A stretch of DNA of 64,000 bases from Candidatus Krumholzibacteriia bacterium (GTDB lineage: Bacteria; Krumholzibacteriota; Krumholzibacteriia; WVZY01; JAKEHA01): positions 1 to 64,000 of the forward strand of contig JAOUHG010000016.1 in NCBI GenBank assembly GCA_029865265.1, in the 5' to 3' direction. The notes beneath the pieces are model-generated. The model did no database searches, had not been told where the DNA came from, and was given only the letters and a program-made list of their open reading frames with translations. The translations under genes and the position numbers were made by a program. Shown here in pieces: positions 51,628-60,887 of the stretch; the stretch's first letter is position 1; every line of letters starts with the position of its first letter.

Positions 51628-54294
51628 CTAGTGCTTCTTCAGCAGTGACGGCCAGTTCTGCACAATGGCGATGCTCTGCGGCGGAATGATCCCGTTGGGG
51701 AGGAGCATCAACAGGCGCTTCCCGTCCGGCGCCAACTGCGCGTCGAACATGTCTTCCGGAAACTGCCCAGCCTGGTGCGGGCGTCCAACCCGGAACGGAT
51801 CCTGGGAAATGACATCCACCGCGTACACCACCCGCCAGCGCGCCGCCTCCGAGTAGTAGATGCGGGTTCCGTCCTTCGACCAGCCGTGGTTGAACGCGCC
51901 GCCCGTCGTGACCTGGTACTTGGCGCCGCCCTGCGGGTACGCCTGCACGTACACTTCCGTGCGCCCGGACTCATCGGAGTTGTACAGCATCCAGCGCCCG
52001 TCGGAGGAAACCTTGCCGCTTTCCTCGACGTACGGCGTCACCAGGTACGGCCATGGATCCGAGCCGTCCAGCGGTAGCACCCAGATGTCACGGCGCGTCC
52101 TGGGATCCTGGCGGGAGAAGACGAGCGCCTTTCCATCCGGGGTCCAACCGCTGAGGAACTTGAACGCGTCGTCGCCCTCCATGAATCGCTGCACCGCCGC
52201 ACCCGTTCCCACGCTGGCAACGACAAAGCAGGGCGCCGAATTGGCGGCGGCCTGCAGGTAGGCGACGCGGCTGCCATCCGGAGACCAGGCTGAATTTTCA
52301 TTGAACCCGGGGTCATAGCTGAAACGCGACACCACACCGCGTTCCAGATCGACCGACCACAGGTCGCTGGCAAACAACCCGTCGCTGCGTTTCAGGATGG
52401 CGTGACGGCCGTCGGGCGCAAGTTGCACGTCGGTGTACTCGCCGGGCACCATGGGGACCGGCGACAGCACGTTGCCCGAAAGATCCGTCCACACCAGCCG
52501 GGTCGCAGAGGGTACGTTGCGCAGGTACGCCAGCGTTCCGTTGGTTGACGCGGAGAGCGGCGCCGCGCCGGAGAATCCCGTTCCCAGCGGGCGATCGCCC
52601 AACGGAATCGCCTCGCCGGTGACCTGTCCTTTTGCCGCGTCGAACGGAACCGCCACCAGCACGTCGTCGCGCTGGTACACCAGGTAGCCGGGTGCCGCAT
52701 AGACCGCCCCGGTGCCGGCGTTGTCGAGCACCTTGCGGCGCTCGCTCCCGTCCAGCGAACCCAGCCAGATCGTGAACTTTCCGTCCTGGGGCGGCAGCGT
52801 CGAAAACAGGAAGTGTTTCCCGTCGGGCAGGAAATAAGGATAGCGGTGTGCGGTCTCGGTGGAATCGAGCGTTGTAATCGGCGTGCTCTCGCCCCCGTTG
52901 GCGGACACCCGGTACAGCGGACCCTCCGAGAGCGGCGAGAACACGATGACGCCGTCGCGGTTCCAGGTGCCGCCGCGCGCGGCCGTGGTTTCGCAGATGA
53001 ACTCCGGCTGGCCACCGTCCACCGCGATCTTCATGAGCCGGTTCTGGCGCGCGAAGTACCCGACGTACTTGCTGTCCGGCGACCAGAACGGCTGCTGGCC
53101 GAGGTCGGTTCCCGCAAGCGGTCGCGCGGAGAGAGATTGCATCGAACGGACCCACAACGTGGGCGCGATGGCGGAGTCCGCGGCGACAAAGACGATCATG
53201 CTTCCGTCTGGCGAGATCGCCTGGTGCACACCGTCTCCATTGAAGCGCATCCCGGGATCATCCGCGATCTCGAAGCGCGCCGCCGGCACGGGCGCGGGCT
53301 TGTTCAACATGCCCGTCAACTGCCAGGTCGCCGTGGCCGTTGCGATAACCAGCCCCATCGCCGCAGCGAACCGTTTGCGCGTCGTCCGGGAAGAACGCGG
53401 CCCGTGCGCCACACCCGAGCCCGATTCCCGGGTCGAAATCACATCCTCGATCTCGATGCGGGCATCCCCGATGTCGCGCAGGCGGCGCTTGATGTCCTTC
53501 TCAAGGCAGCGGCGCAGGAGGCTGCGGATGCGCGAGGGCGTGCGCGCCGGCAGCGCGTCCCAGTCGGGCTCGCGCTCGAGGATGCGCGCGATTAAATCCG
53601 AGACGGTGTCACCGGCAAAGCACTGGCGGCCGGTGAGACACTCGTAGAGCACACACCCGAACGACCAGATGTCGGTGCGTTTGTCCACCGCGCGCCCGCG
53701 CGCCTGCTCGGGGCTCATGTAGGCGGCAGTGCCGAGGATGACGCCGGCGCCGGTGACCTGGTGGGTGAGCGTGGGCGAATGGGTGAGGGTGACGTCGGAG
53801 CCCGAGGCGGAGCCGGTACCGCTCTTGGCGAGACCGAAGTCGAGCACCTTGGCGTCGCCGGCGGGCGTGATCATCACGTTGCCGGGCTTCAAATCGCGGT
53901 GCACGATGCCGCTCTCGTGCGCGGCCTCCAGGGCGGCCGCGATCTGCACGGCGATCTGGAGCGCTTCCTCGATCGACAACGTCCCGCGGTCGAGGCGCTG
54001 CGCGAGCGTCTCCCCTTCCACGAATTCCAGGATCAAGTAGCGGTGGCCGCCGACGTCTTCGATGCCGAAGATGCCGGCCACGTTGGGGTGGGTGAGCGAG
54101 GCGAGCAGCCTGGCTTCGCGCTCGAAGCGCGCAAGCCGCTCGGGATCGCGCGCGAACTCGTCGGGCAGCGCCTTGACGGCGACGTCGCGCGCGAGGCGCG
54201 AATCGCGGGCGCGGTACACCTCGCCCATTCCCCCCGCCCCGATCGGGGCGAGGATTTCGTACTGTCCGATCTTGCTGCCGGGGGTCAGGGGCAT
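51628..54294 (-). CDS. Membrane Ser/Thr protein kinase with TolB/WD40 propeller sensor
   Basis: The 888-residue protein has an N-terminal kinase ([15 protein letters not shown]41 in [14 protein letters not shown] with catalytic Asp near 136, [27 protein letters not shown]). A transmembrane helix lies at about 308-330. A C-terminal six-bladed TolB-like propeller follows ([45 protein letters not shown]). It is embedded between tdh and kbl with 16- and 20-base gaps, so all three should share one mRNA. Ligand and targets are unknown. Confidence 0.93.
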   Translation of the reverse strand: MPLTPGSKIGQYEILAPIGAGGMGEVYRARDSRLARDVAVKALPDEFARDPERLARFEREARLLASLTHPNVAGIFGIEDVGGHRYLILEFVEGETLAQRLDRGTLSIEEALQIAVQIAAALEAAHESGIVHRDLKPGNVMITPAGDAKVLDFGLAKSGTGSASGSDVTLTHSPTLTHQVTGAGVILGTAAYMSPEQARGRAVDKRTDIWSFGCVLYECLTGRQCFAGDTVSDLIARILEREPDWDALPARTPSRIRSLLRRCLEKDIKRRLRDIGDARIEIEDVISTRESGSGVAHGPRSSRTTRKRFAAAMGLVIATATATWQLTGMLNKPAPVPAARFEIADDPGMRFNGDGVHQAISPDGSMIVFVAADSAIAPTLWVRSMQSLSARPLAGTDLGQQPFWSPDSKYVGYFARQNRLMKIAVDGGQPEFICETTAARGGTWNRDGVIVFSPLSEGPLYRVSANGGESTPITTLDSTETAHRYPYFLPDGKHFLFSTLPPQDGKFTIWLGSLDGSERRKVLDNAGTGAVYAAPGYLVYQRDDVLVAVPFDAAKGQVTGEAIPLGDRPLGTGFSGAAPLSASTNGTLAYLRNVPSATRLVWTDLSGNVLSPVPMVPGEYTDVQLAPDGRHAILKRSDGLFASDLWSVDLERGVVSRFSYDPGFNENSAWSPDGSRVAYLQAAANSAPCFVVASVGTGAAVQRFMEGDDAFKFLSGWTPDGKALVFSRQDPRTRRDIWVLPLDGSDPWPYLVTPYVEESGKVSSDGRWMLYNSDESGRTEVYVQAYPQGGAKYQVTTGGAFNHGWSKDGTRIYYSEAARWRVVYAVDVISQDPFRVGRPHQAGQFPEDMFDAQLAPDGKRLLMLLPNGIIPPQSIAIVQNWPSLLKKH

Positions 54295-54310
54295 GGAATG
54301 CGGGCGCGCC

Positions 54311-55585
54311 CTACCACCGGATGATCAGTTTCGGGTGGGTGCCGATCTTCTTTTCGAACGCCGCCGGATTGAAGTCCTGCGCATCCACGATGGTGTCCTT
54401 GCCCTTGTTGAGCATGAGATTCCAGATCTTGTCCTGGATGCCGTTTTCCTTCTGCTCCAGCAGATTGCGCGTGATCTCCCAGGTCTCAAACAGACGCCGT
54501 CCGATCACGCTCTGGATGCGGATGCCCTTGACGATGGTGCGCTGGAAGTCCTGGATCTTGAAGTCGCCCGACTTGAGGCCGAACAGCACCACGTCACCAC
54601 CGCGGCGCACCGCCTGGATCGCATTGTTGACCGACGAGTTGTAGCCCGCCATCTCCATGGCTACGTCCACGCCGTCGATGCCGCTGAACTTCACCACCGC
54701 CGCGACGACGTCCGGGTCGGCCTTCCAGCCATTGCGCTCGTCGCTGCTCGGCTTGAACGTCACCACTTCGTCCGCGCCCAGCTTGCGCGCGAGCTCCGCG
54801 TTGATGGGGTTGGGCTCGATGCCGATGATGCGCGAGGCGCCCAGCGCCTTGGCGATCATGATGGCGAACTGGCCGATGGCGCCGCAGCCGAACATGGCCA
54901 CGGTCTTGCCACGCAGGTCCACCGCCGTGCTGGCGTGCACGGCATTACCGAACGGCTCCTGGATGGCCGCCACTTCGGGCCGGATCTTCCTGGGATCGGT
55001 GCGCCACAGCACGCTCGCGGGCAGTTTGATGAACTCGGCAAAGCCGCCGTCGCGCGAGATGCCGATGATGCGCTCGTCGGTGCACACGTGCCGCTGGTTG
55101 ATGAGGCACTGGTGGCAGCGCCCGCAGGTGATGTGCGATTCGGCTGCCACCAGGTCGCCCCTGCTGAAGCCGTAGTGCGCGCCCGCCACCGCGCCCACCT
55201 CTACCACTTCACCCAGCACTTCGTGCCCGATGACGCGCGTGGTCTTGCCCTCCGCCTTGAGGGAGTCGTGAATCATGGCCTTGAACGAGCGCCGGAACCA
55301 GATGCCGGCGTCGGAGCCGCAGAAGCCGGTGTACTTCACTTTCAAGATCACGGACTCGGCGTCGCGCGGATCGTCAGCATCCAGCGTGGGCCGCAGCACG
55401 CGCTCGCGGCGGAAGCCGCGCGTCTTGTCCCAGCGATCCTTGTCGGCGTCGTAGACCAGCGCCCACATCTCCTCGCCCTGGCGCGGCATGGCTTCGCGAT
55501 CGGTGCGCGCGGCGCCGGCGCCGCGCGGCTTGCTGGTTACACGCTGCGTTCGGCCCGTGGTGCTGGTTCGCGATGATGTCGACAT
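54311..55585 (-). CDS. tdh: Zinc-dependent dehydrogenase, probable L-threonine 3-dehydrogenase
   Basis: Tdh oxidises threonine to 2-amino-3-ketobutyrate with NAD. The 424-residue medium-chain dehydrogenase has KYTGFCGSDAGIWFR (catalytic Cys), VIGHEVLGEVVEVG, the structural zinc cluster CGRCHQCLINQRHVC, IQEPFGNAVHA and the Rossmann motif MFGCGAIGQFAIMIAKALG. It is longer than usual owing to a Ser/Thr/Arg-rich N-terminal extension of about 45 residues; an internal Met before GEEMWALVYD is an alternative start. The kbl gene in the same operon supports the assignment, but other substrates remain possible. Confidence 0.82.
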   Translation of the reverse strand: MSTSSRTSTTGRTQRVTSKPRGAGAARTDREAMPRQGEEMWALVYDADKDRWDKTRGFRRERVLRPTLDADDPRDAESVILKVKYTGFCGSDAGIWFRRSFKAMIHDSLKAEGKTTRVIGHEVLGEVVEVGAVAGAHYGFSRGDLVAAESHITCGRCHQCLINQRHVCTDERIIGISRDGGFAEFIKLPASVLWRTDPRKIRPEVAAIQEPFGNAVHASTAVDLRGKTVAMFGCGAIGQFAIMIAKALGASRIIGIEPNPINAELARKLGADEVVTFKPSSDERNGWKADPDVVAAVVKFSGIDGVDVAMEMAGYNSSVNNAIQAVRRGGDVVLFGLKSGDFKIQDFQRTIVKGIRIQSVIGRRLFETWEITRNLLEQKENGIQDKIWNLMLNKGKDTIVDAQDFNPAAFEKKIGTHPKLIIRW

Positions 55586-55616
55586 TTTAGATGTTCCCTT
55601 CGGTTTGAAGTCGCTT

Positions 55617-56972
55617 CTATCCCGTGGCGGTGCGGCGCGCCGGTTCGAGTGCGCGGCCGTGGAGGGTGGCACCGTGCGCGTCTTCGATGACAACGCGAAC
55701 GATATCGCCCAGCTCCACGCCATCCGCGGGAAGAATGGTGTGTTTGAAATTGTCGGTGCGGCCGGTTACGAAACCGGCCCGATGAGGATCGGTCTCTTCG
55801 ACCAGAATCTCCTGCGTGCTCCCCACCAGCGAGCGGTTGATCTCGCGGGTGATTTCCTTCTGCATCTCAACCAGGTGGACGATGCGCCGGGTCTTTTCTT
55901 CCGGCGTCACGTCGTCGGCAAGCTTGCGCTGGGCGTAGGTGCCCTTGCGCTCGGAATACTTGAAAATGAACGCGGCGTCGAAGCGCACGTCCTGCATGAG
56001 GCGCGCGGTCTCGTCGAACTCGGCCGCGGTCTCGGTGGGAAAGCCCACGATGGCGTCGGTGGTGAGCCCCAGGTTGGGGATGGTGCCGCGCATTTCGTCC
56101 ACCAGCGCGCGGAATTCGGCGTTGCTGTAGGTGCGGCGCATCAGGTCGAGCACACGGTCGTTCCCCGCCTGCAGCGGCAGGTGAATGTGCTTGCACAGGT
56201 TGGGGTGCCCGGCGATGGCCTTGATCAAATCGCTCGGGAAGTCCTTGGGATGCGGCGATGTGAAGCGCACGCGCTCCACGCCGGGGACGTCGCCCACCAT
56301 GCGCATCAGGTCGGCGAAGCGCACGTCGCCGTGGCGGTACGAGTTGACGTTCTGCCCCAGCAGTGTCACCTGGCGGAAGCCGTCGCGTACAAGCGCCTCC
56401 ACCTCGGCCACGACACCCTTCGGATCGCGGCTGCGCTCGCGCCCGCGCGTAAACGGCACCACGCAGAAGGTGCACATGTTGTCGCAGCCGCGCATGACCG
56501 CGATCCACGCGTTCACGCCACCGCTGCGCACGGGGTCCACGCCGCTGTAGGTCTCGGTGGTGGATAGCTTGAGCGCCGCCTTCTCCAGGGTGGAGGCATC
56601 GAGGCCGGTGACACCGCGCGAGGCGGCAATCAGCTCCGGCAGGTGGCGGTAGGCGTCCGGGCCGGCCACGAAGTCGATGACGTCGTGTCCGTCCATGAGG
56701 TCCTGTTTGAGGTTCTGCGCCATGCAGCCCAGGATGCCGACGGTGATTTCGGTGCGGCGCGCGGCGCGCTGGTGCTTCAAGCGCTGCAGGCGGCCGTAGA
56801 TCTTCTGGTGCGCGCGCTCGCGGATGGCGCACGTATTAATGAGCACCACGTCGGCCCGCTCGAAGCGGTCGGTGAGCGCGTGGCCGTGCCCGACGAGGAT
56901 CGACTTCACGAGCTCGGAGTCGTACTCGTTCATCTGACAGCCGTAGGTTTCGATATAGACGTTGAGATTCAT
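55617..56972 (-). CDS. miaB: tRNA-2-methylthio-N6-dimethylallyladenosine synthase MiaB
   Basis: MiaB adds a methylthio group to i6A37 of tRNAs reading UNN codons. The 451-residue radical-SAM methylthiotransferase has the N-terminal UPF0004 domain with YGCQMNEYDSE, LINTCAIRERAHQKIYGR and GILGCMAQ (three cluster cysteines). The radical-SAM motif is MRGCDNMCTFCVVPFTRGRE (CxxxCxxC). Further blocks are SPHPKDFPSDLI, HLPLQAGNDRVL and a C-terminal TRAM domain. It lies 31 bases upstream of tdh, so it heads the four-gene leftward operon. The MtaB paralog is encoded about 4 kb to the right. Confidence 0.96.
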   Translation of the reverse strand: MNLNVYIETYGCQMNEYDSELVKSILVGHGHALTDRFERADVVLINTCAIRERAHQKIYGRLQRLKHQRAARRTEITVGILGCMAQNLKQDLMDGHDVIDFVAGPDAYRHLPELIAASRGVTGLDASTLEKAALKLSTTETYSGVDPVRSGGVNAWIAVMRGCDNMCTFCVVPFTRGRERSRDPKGVVAEVEALVRDGFRQVTLLGQNVNSYRHGDVRFADLMRMVGDVPGVERVRFTSPHPKDFPSDLIKAIAGHPNLCKHIHLPLQAGNDRVLDLMRRTYSNAEFRALVDEMRGTIPNLGLTTDAIVGFPTETAAEFDETARLMQDVRFDAAFIFKYSERKGTYAQRKLADDVTPEEKTRRIVHLVEMQKEITREINRSLVGSTQEILVEETDPHRAGFVTGRTDNFKHTILPADGVELGDIVRVVIEDAHGATLHGRALEPARRTATG

Positions 56973-57057
56973 TTGCGGCGCCCTCTGCCCGCACGGTCAC
57001 CGCGGCGGTGGGTCACCGCAACGAAGTGGCGTGAAGATAACGTGTTAGGCGGTTCCC

Positions 57058-57066
57058 ACTATAACA
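57058..57066 (-). promoter_or_regulatory. Extended -10 box upstream of the miaB operon
   Basis: On the minus strand TGTTATAGT matches the extended -10 pattern and would give a leader of about 78 bases before miaB. No convincing -35 box was found. Confidence 0.45.
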
Positions 57067-57095
57067 GAAGCGGCCCCGCCCGGAAAGGCCGGGAA

Positions 57096-57129
57096 TCCCG
57101 CCCCGCCGGCATACGCCGGAGGGGCGGGA
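57096..57129 (-). terminator. GC-rich hairpin after the cytochrome c gene
   Basis: TCCCGCCCC (57096-57104) pairs with GGGGCGGGA (57121-57129), with an inner CCGGC/GCCGG stem and an ATAC loop. It starts 11 bases beyond the cytochrome stop. No T-tract follows, so efficiency is uncertain. Confidence 0.6.
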
Positions 57130-57139
57130 ACTGGCGATC

Positions 57140-57715
57140 CTAGTGGGTTCCGCTGCCCGCGGGCGCGGGCGGCGTCGGGACCGGAACGAGGTTCTTGACG
57201 GGTGGCAACGACTTGAGATAGGCGAACATGGCCTTCAAATCGTCGTCGTTCACCTGGGCGAGGTTCTGCCACGGCATCGGGGGCAGGATGGGCCGTCCGT
57301 CGCCCATGTGTTTGCCGGTGTGCATCGCCTTGACGAAGATGTCTTCGGTCCACAGGCCGATGCCGGTCTGCTCGTCCGGCGTCAGGTTGGCGGCATAGGT
57401 CACACCCCATGGTCCCACAAACACGGTCAGGTGCTGCCCCATCAGATACCAGTAGCCGGGTGCGTAGGCGCGCGTGTCCACCGGCGGCACCTTGGCGTCC
57501 GACGGATGGCCCGACAGAAGCCGGGTTTCGTCCGGCGCCATGCCGGCGGCGCTGAACACCTTGGGCGAGTGACAGTCGTTGCACCCGCCGAGATTCACCA
57601 GGTAGCGCCCGCGTTCGATCTGTTCTTTCGACGCCTTCTCCGCCGCGGCGACAGACCCCGCCGCAGCGATAACACACACCACTACCATGCAAGCAATGCG
57701 GCCAGACATGGTCAC
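57140..57715 (-). CDS. Exported monoheme cytochrome c
   Basis: The 191-residue protein has a signal peptide (IACMVVVCVIAAAGSVAAA) and one heme-attachment site, GGCNDCHSPK (C45, C48, H49). ILPPMPWQNL probably supplies the axial methionine, and DDDLKAMFAYLKSL is the usual C-terminal helix of diheme- or dehydrogenase-associated c-type domains. A Pro-rich tail ends the protein. I prefer the GTG at 57715 because GGAGG lies 8 bases upstream; an ATG 6 bases later is possible. It should carry electrons in the periplasm. No partner oxidoreductase is adjacent. Confidence 0.9.
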   Translation of the reverse strand: MTMSGRIACMVVVCVIAAAGSVAAAEKASKEQIERGRYLVNLGGCNDCHSPKVFSAAGMAPDETRLLSGHPSDAKVPPVDTRAYAPGYWYLMGQHLTVFVGPWGVTYAANLTPDEQTGIGLWTEDIFVKAMHTGKHMGDGRPILPPMPWQNLAQVNDDDLKAMFAYLKSLPPVKNLVPVPTPPAPAGSGTH

Positions 57716-57856
57716 GGGAAGTTCCTCCGAAATGTGAAGTGAGTGCCTGCTACAGAACGTAACGACGCGGAAATTCTATGAGGCGGTCCCGCCGCCGTCA
57801 ATGGCGATCAGCGCGTGAGAACGGGGATTTTCGGCGTTTCCCCTCGGGGAGTATTC

Positions 57857-58243
57857 CTAGTCGGGGCGTGGCACTTCGCTCATGAGTGCTAGCGTGTTGC
57901 CGTCCGGATCGGGGAAGAACGCCAGCCACAGGTCGGCTTCCTGGCCACGATGGATGAGCCGCGGTTCGTGGGTGAACGTGACGCCGCGACCCTGGAGTTC
58001 GCGGTGGGCCGCCTGAATGTCGTCGACCCGGAAATACACGATCGACGAAAACCGGGCGCCGTCGGCCCCCTCGGGAAGCCCGAGCATCAGGCGCACGTCG
58101 CCGGCCTGGAAGAACGCCATGCCGGGTGCCTCGAAGAGCATGGGGACGCCGAGCACGTCGCGGTAAAAAGCGACCGCACGTGGCAGATCCTTGACGGTAA
58201 TTGCAATCTGGCCAATCGTGGAGAGGCCGAAGGTGGCGTGCAT
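57857..58243 (-). CDS. VOC superfamily (glyoxalase/bleomycin-resistance-like) protein
   Basis: The 128-residue protein has the paired beta-alpha-beta-beta-beta layout of the VOC superfamily: IGQIAITVKDLPRAVAFYRD with LGVPMLFEAPGMAFFQAGDV, then SSIVYFRVDDIQAAHRELQG and WLAFFPDPDGNTLALMSEV. A metal-binding His/Glu set is only partly evident, so it may be a lyase, dioxygenase or binding protein. AGGAGG lies 7 bases before the ATG at 58243. It is divergent from the flippase-like gene, with 132 bases between. Confidence 0.88.
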   Translation of the reverse strand: MHATFGLSTIGQIAITVKDLPRAVAFYRDVLGVPMLFEAPGMAFFQAGDVRLMLGLPEGADGARFSSIVYFRVDDIQAAHRELQGRGVTFTHEPRLIHRGQEADLWLAFFPDPDGNTLALMSEVPRPD

Positions 58244-58335
58244 ATCGGGTCCTCCTGACGAGGAAGTCTGAACGCGGTGCGGTCCGGCGAGAAGAGGGTA
58301 AACAACCCGCGGGGAGTGGTCAATCCCGCGCGGCC

Positions 58336-58363
58336 TTGCTACCGGTGCCGGATCGTGTAACAC
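58336..58363 (+). promoter_or_regulatory. Possible sigma-70 promoter of the flippase-like gene
   Basis: TTGCTA (58336-58341) and TAACAC (58358-58363) are 16 bases apart. The ATG follows 12 bases later without a Shine-Dalgarno sequence. Confidence 0.38.
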
Positions 58364-58375
58364 TGTGGCTCCCTT

Positions 58376-59434
58376 ATGCCTTCACCCACGCGATCCACGC
58401 CCCCGGTCATCTCCACCCGGAAGATCCGGGTCGGTCTGCAGCTGTTCCTGGCGTTCAGCATTGTCGGCTTCTTCATCGTCTTCCAGCGCGCCTCCATCGG
58501 CGAAACCATCCACAACCTGGCCCATTTCGACCCGCGCTACCTCGCCCTCGCACTGGGGCTGGTGGCACTGGACTGGATGGCGTCCGGCGCGCGCATCTAT
58601 ATCTTCGCCCGCAAGGTCTACCGCCCCATCACCTTCGGCGCCTGCATGCGCTCCTGCTTCGCCAATGTGTTCCTGGGCGGCGCCACGCCGTCGCAGACCG
58701 GCGGCGCGGCGGCGCAGGTCTACGTGCTCTACGCCGAAGGAATGACGGTGGTGGACGCCACCGTGGTGTGTTTCGTGGGCGGCTTTCTGGGGACCACCAT
58801 CATCCTGCTCGCGTGCGCCATCATCTTTTCGTTCATGGTGCACCCGGAATTCGTGCCGGTGGGGCTGCGCACCATATCGGGGCTGTCGTTCACACTCTTC
58901 GCGCTGATCCTGGTGGCGGTTTTGCTCTCACTGCTCAGCCCGACGCGATTCAAGCGCATCGTGCACGCACTGATGCAGCGGGTGCCGAAGTACGGAAGAA
59001 GGTTGGAGCACTCCCACGTGGTGGAGAAGCTGTTCGACACGGTCGACCGTTACCACGACCTCATGACCGGTTTCCTGGTGCACAGCAAGCTGCTGTTTCT
59101 GGCGGGACTCTTGCTGACCGCGGTGATCTACCTAAACAAGTTCACCATTGCGTGGGTGGTGCTGAAGGGGCTGGGGGTGCACGCCGACCCGTGGTCGGTG
59201 CTGTACATGCAGGTGGTGCTGCTGTTGATCTTCTACTTTTCGCCCTCCCCGGGCGCGTCGGGGTTCGCCGAGGTGACAACGATGGCGGTGATGGATTCGG
59301 TGATCCCCAAGGGCTTCGAGGCCACGTTCATCCTGCTGTGGCGCTTCTTCACGCTGGTGCTGAACATGATGATCGGCGCGGGCGTGCTGCTTGGCTACAT
59401 CTCGGGCCGCCGCGGTCGGCGTCGCGTCGAATGA
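58376..59434 (+). CDS. Flippase-like integral membrane protein (UPF0104/LPG synthase TM family)
   Basis: The 352-residue protein has about eight transmembrane helices and the conserved loop CFANVFLGGATPSQTGGAAAQVY, characteristic of the UPF0104/AglD-like family related to the membrane half of lysylphosphatidylglycerol synthase. The family's second marker is present as FYFSPSPGASGFAEVTTMAV. Members are thought to flip or transfer lipid-linked substrates. No glycosyltransferase or soluble LPG synthase domain is attached. The stop is 24 bases before the hairpin repeat that begins the HNH cassette. Confidence 0.88.
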   Translation: MPSPTRSTPPVISTRKIRVGLQLFLAFSIVGFFIVFQRASIGETIHNLAHFDPRYLALALGLVALDWMASGARIYIFARKVYRPITFGACMRSCFANVFLGGATPSQTGGAAAQVYVLYAEGMTVVDATVVCFVGGFLGTTIILLACAIIFSFMVHPEFVPVGLRTISGLSFTLFALILVAVLLSLLSPTRFKRIVHALMQRVPKYGRRLEHSHVVEKLFDTVDRYHDLMTGFLVHSKLLFLAGLLLTAVIYLNKFTIAWVVLKGLGVHADPWSVLYMQVVLLLIFYFSPSPGASGFAEVTTMAVMDSVIPKGFEATFILLWRFFTLVLNMMIGAGVLLGYISGRRGRRRVE

Positions 59435-59458
59435 GACTGGCGGACGCGATAGCGGGTC

Positions 59459-59546
59459 GCATGAAATAGCGCTCCTCCGCTCATGGTCCTCGCGCGAAGC
59501 ATTTGGAATCGCGCTGCGGAAATCGCGTCGGAGCGCTGTTTCATGC
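59459..59546 (+). repeat. Left flanking hairpin repeat of the HNH cassette
   Basis: A 65-bp core (59466-59530) matches 60771-60835 at 64 of 65 positions. The outer arms, GCATGAAATAGCGCTCC and GGAGCGCTGTTTCATGC, pair over 17 bp with one wobble. Inside, TCCGC/GCGGA and GCGCGA/TCGCGC form further stems. The arms differ in sequence from those of the right copy. Confidence 0.88.
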
Positions 59547-59565
59547 TCCATGCGCATCAGCACGC

Positions 59566-59700
59566 TGAATGAATACAATGACAAGAAGACTTGCGCCTGT
59601 GACACATTGCGTCTTGCTGCAATGTTGATTGTTGCTATGTTGCAGTAGTGACTCCTCCCGTGGTGCAGCGGCTGTGCGCGTGTCACAAGGAGGACCTGCC
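59566..59700 (+). promoter_or_regulatory. Conserved untranslated leader of the HNH gene
   Basis: It has the blocks GACACATTGC, TTGCTATG, GACTCCTCCCG and GGTGCAGCGG, then AAGGAGG 6 bases before the ATG. The same order of blocks precedes the paralogous gene at 15573. With the repeat it fills the 266-base gap between the two genes. Confidence 0.6.
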
Positions 59701-60774
59701 ATGTCCCTACGATCCCTCCCCGACAGGGTCATTCTCTCCCGTACTCTTGAATTCGTCAGACGCGAGCGTTCCGCGACGCTCGACGTGTTGCGACATCTTT
59801 CTGAAATAGAGCGGCGCAAGCTGCACCTCAAGCAGGGATACGCGTCGATGTTCGCGTACTGCACGCAGGCCCTCGGCTATTCGGAGTCCGCCGCGGTGCG
59901 CAGAATAAGATCGGCCCGCTGCGCCACCCGCTTCCCCGAGGTATACGAGCTCCTGGAAGCCGGCGACGTGAACCTGTGCACGGTCTCGATCGTGTATCGG
60001 TTCTTGAAGCCCGACACCAGGGACCGGCTTCTGGAGAGTATTCGCGGTTGCTCACAGGCGCAGGTAAGGGACATCGTCGCCGCCCTGCAGCCCTGTCCGA
60101 TGCCCGCGGAGGTCATCCGACCTCTGGTAGTTCAGAAGGAGGCACGACCCGCACCGGCGTTGCTCGAATCGGGACTGGCATCCGCACCGGCTGCCCCGGT
60201 TCCGCATGTCGCTTGTGAAAATATTGCGTACCGCCGCAGCGGCGGTAACGGCCCCGGGCCGCTCGTGGCAGTCGCCACCGAGAAGCGCACGCAGCTCTCC
60301 TTCACGGTCGGCGAGGCCTTCATGGGCAAACTCAACCGCATCAAGTCGCTTGCGTGGCACCGGCTGCCGGTGAATCCATCGCTCGAGCAGGCGTTCGAGT
60401 TGGCGATGGACGTCTTTCTTGATAAACACGATCCCGCGGCGCGACAGGTACGTCGAGAGAATCGCCGGACGCCAGAACCGGCGCGCACACCGTCGCTCAG
60501 GGAGCCCAACCTGCGCCATGTCAGCGCGGCGGTACGAGACCAGGTGTTCATACGCGACCAGGGCTGCTGCACCTATGTGGGCGCGAACGGTCGTGTGTGT
60601 GGTTCGAAACGGGGATTGCAGTTCGATCACGTGGTGCCGGTGGCCCGGGGCGGCGGGGCCACGGCGGACAACCTGCGTCTGCTCTGCGCCTACCACAACC
60701 GGCTGGAAGCGGCGCGGCTGGGACTCCCGGCGGGCCCGTCGCACGAACGCCCGGAAGTGGGGCGGTCGCGATAG
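59701..60774 (+). CDS. HNH endonuclease with DUF222-like N-terminal region
   Basis: The 357-residue protein joins a helical N-terminal region (ERRKLHLKQGYASMFAYCTQ, LGYSESAAVRRI, IRGCSQAQVRDIV) to a C-terminal HNH nuclease domain at about residues 275-340. That domain has VFIRDQGCCTYVG, FDHVVPVARGGGATADN, LRLLCAYHNRLEAARLG; the histidines and the asparagine of HNH and two zinc Cys pairs are present. It should cut or nick DNA. Such proteins spread widely in genomes, often as selfish elements. The gene is bounded by two 65-bp repeats and contains an internal palindromic repeat. The TAG stop lies inside the right repeat. Confidence 0.92.
   Translation: MSLRSLPDRVILSRTLEFVRRERSATLDVLRHLSEIERRKLHLKQGYASMFAYCTQALGYSESAAVRRIRSARCATRFPEVYELLEAGDVNLCTVSIVYRFLKPDTRDRLLESIRGCSQAQVRDIVAALQPCPMPAEVIRPLVVQKEARPAPALLESGLASAPAAPVPHVACENIAYRRSGGNGPGPLVAVATEKRTQLSFTVGEAFMGKLNRIKSLAWHRLPVNPSLEQAFELAMDVFLDKHDPAARQVRRENRRTPEPARTPSLREPNLRHVSAAVRDQVFIRDQGCCTYVGANGRVCGSKRGLQFDHVVPVARGGGATADNLRLLCAYHNRLEAARLGLPAGPSHERPEVGRSR
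60211..60248 (+). repeat. Copy C of the 38-bp palindromic repeat, inside the HNH gene
   Basis: It reads GCTTGTGAAAATATTGCG followed by the palindrome TACCGCCGCAGCGGCGGTA. Compared with copy B, one stem pair is C-G in place of T-A on both arms, so the fold is kept. It is translated in frame as ACENIAYRRSGGN. Confidence 0.85.
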
Positions 60775-60855
60775 CGCTCCTCCGCTCATGGTCCTCGCGC
60801 GAAGCATTTGAAATCGCGCTGCGGAAATCGCGTCGAATCGCTATCGCGACCGCCC
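60760..60855 (+). repeat. Right flanking hairpin repeat of the HNH cassette
   Basis: It carries the same 65-bp core (60771-60835) as the left copy, 1305 bp away. The outer arms GGGCGGTCGCGATAGCG and CGCTATCGCGACCGCCC pair perfectly over 17 bp. The left arm overlaps the last codons and stop of the HNH gene. Beyond it, about 30 bases with a C9 run precede the next gene's stop. Confidence 0.88.
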
Positions 60856-60887
60856 AACGGCCTCTGCGCGCCCCCCCCCAAAGGAAC

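Noticed and set aside
59459-60855. The flanking hairpins as integron attC sites
   Set aside because: attC sites have conserved outer boxes (RYYYAAC/GTTRRRY) and variable centres. Here the centre is conserved and the outer arms vary, and no integrase is present.
59459-60855. The HNH cassette as a HEARO/IsrB-type (OMEGA) system
   Set aside because: The protein has a DUF222-like N-terminus and a compact HNH domain. It lacks the RuvC and bridge-helix features of IsrB/IscB, and the hairpin RNA does not resemble the known guide scaffold.
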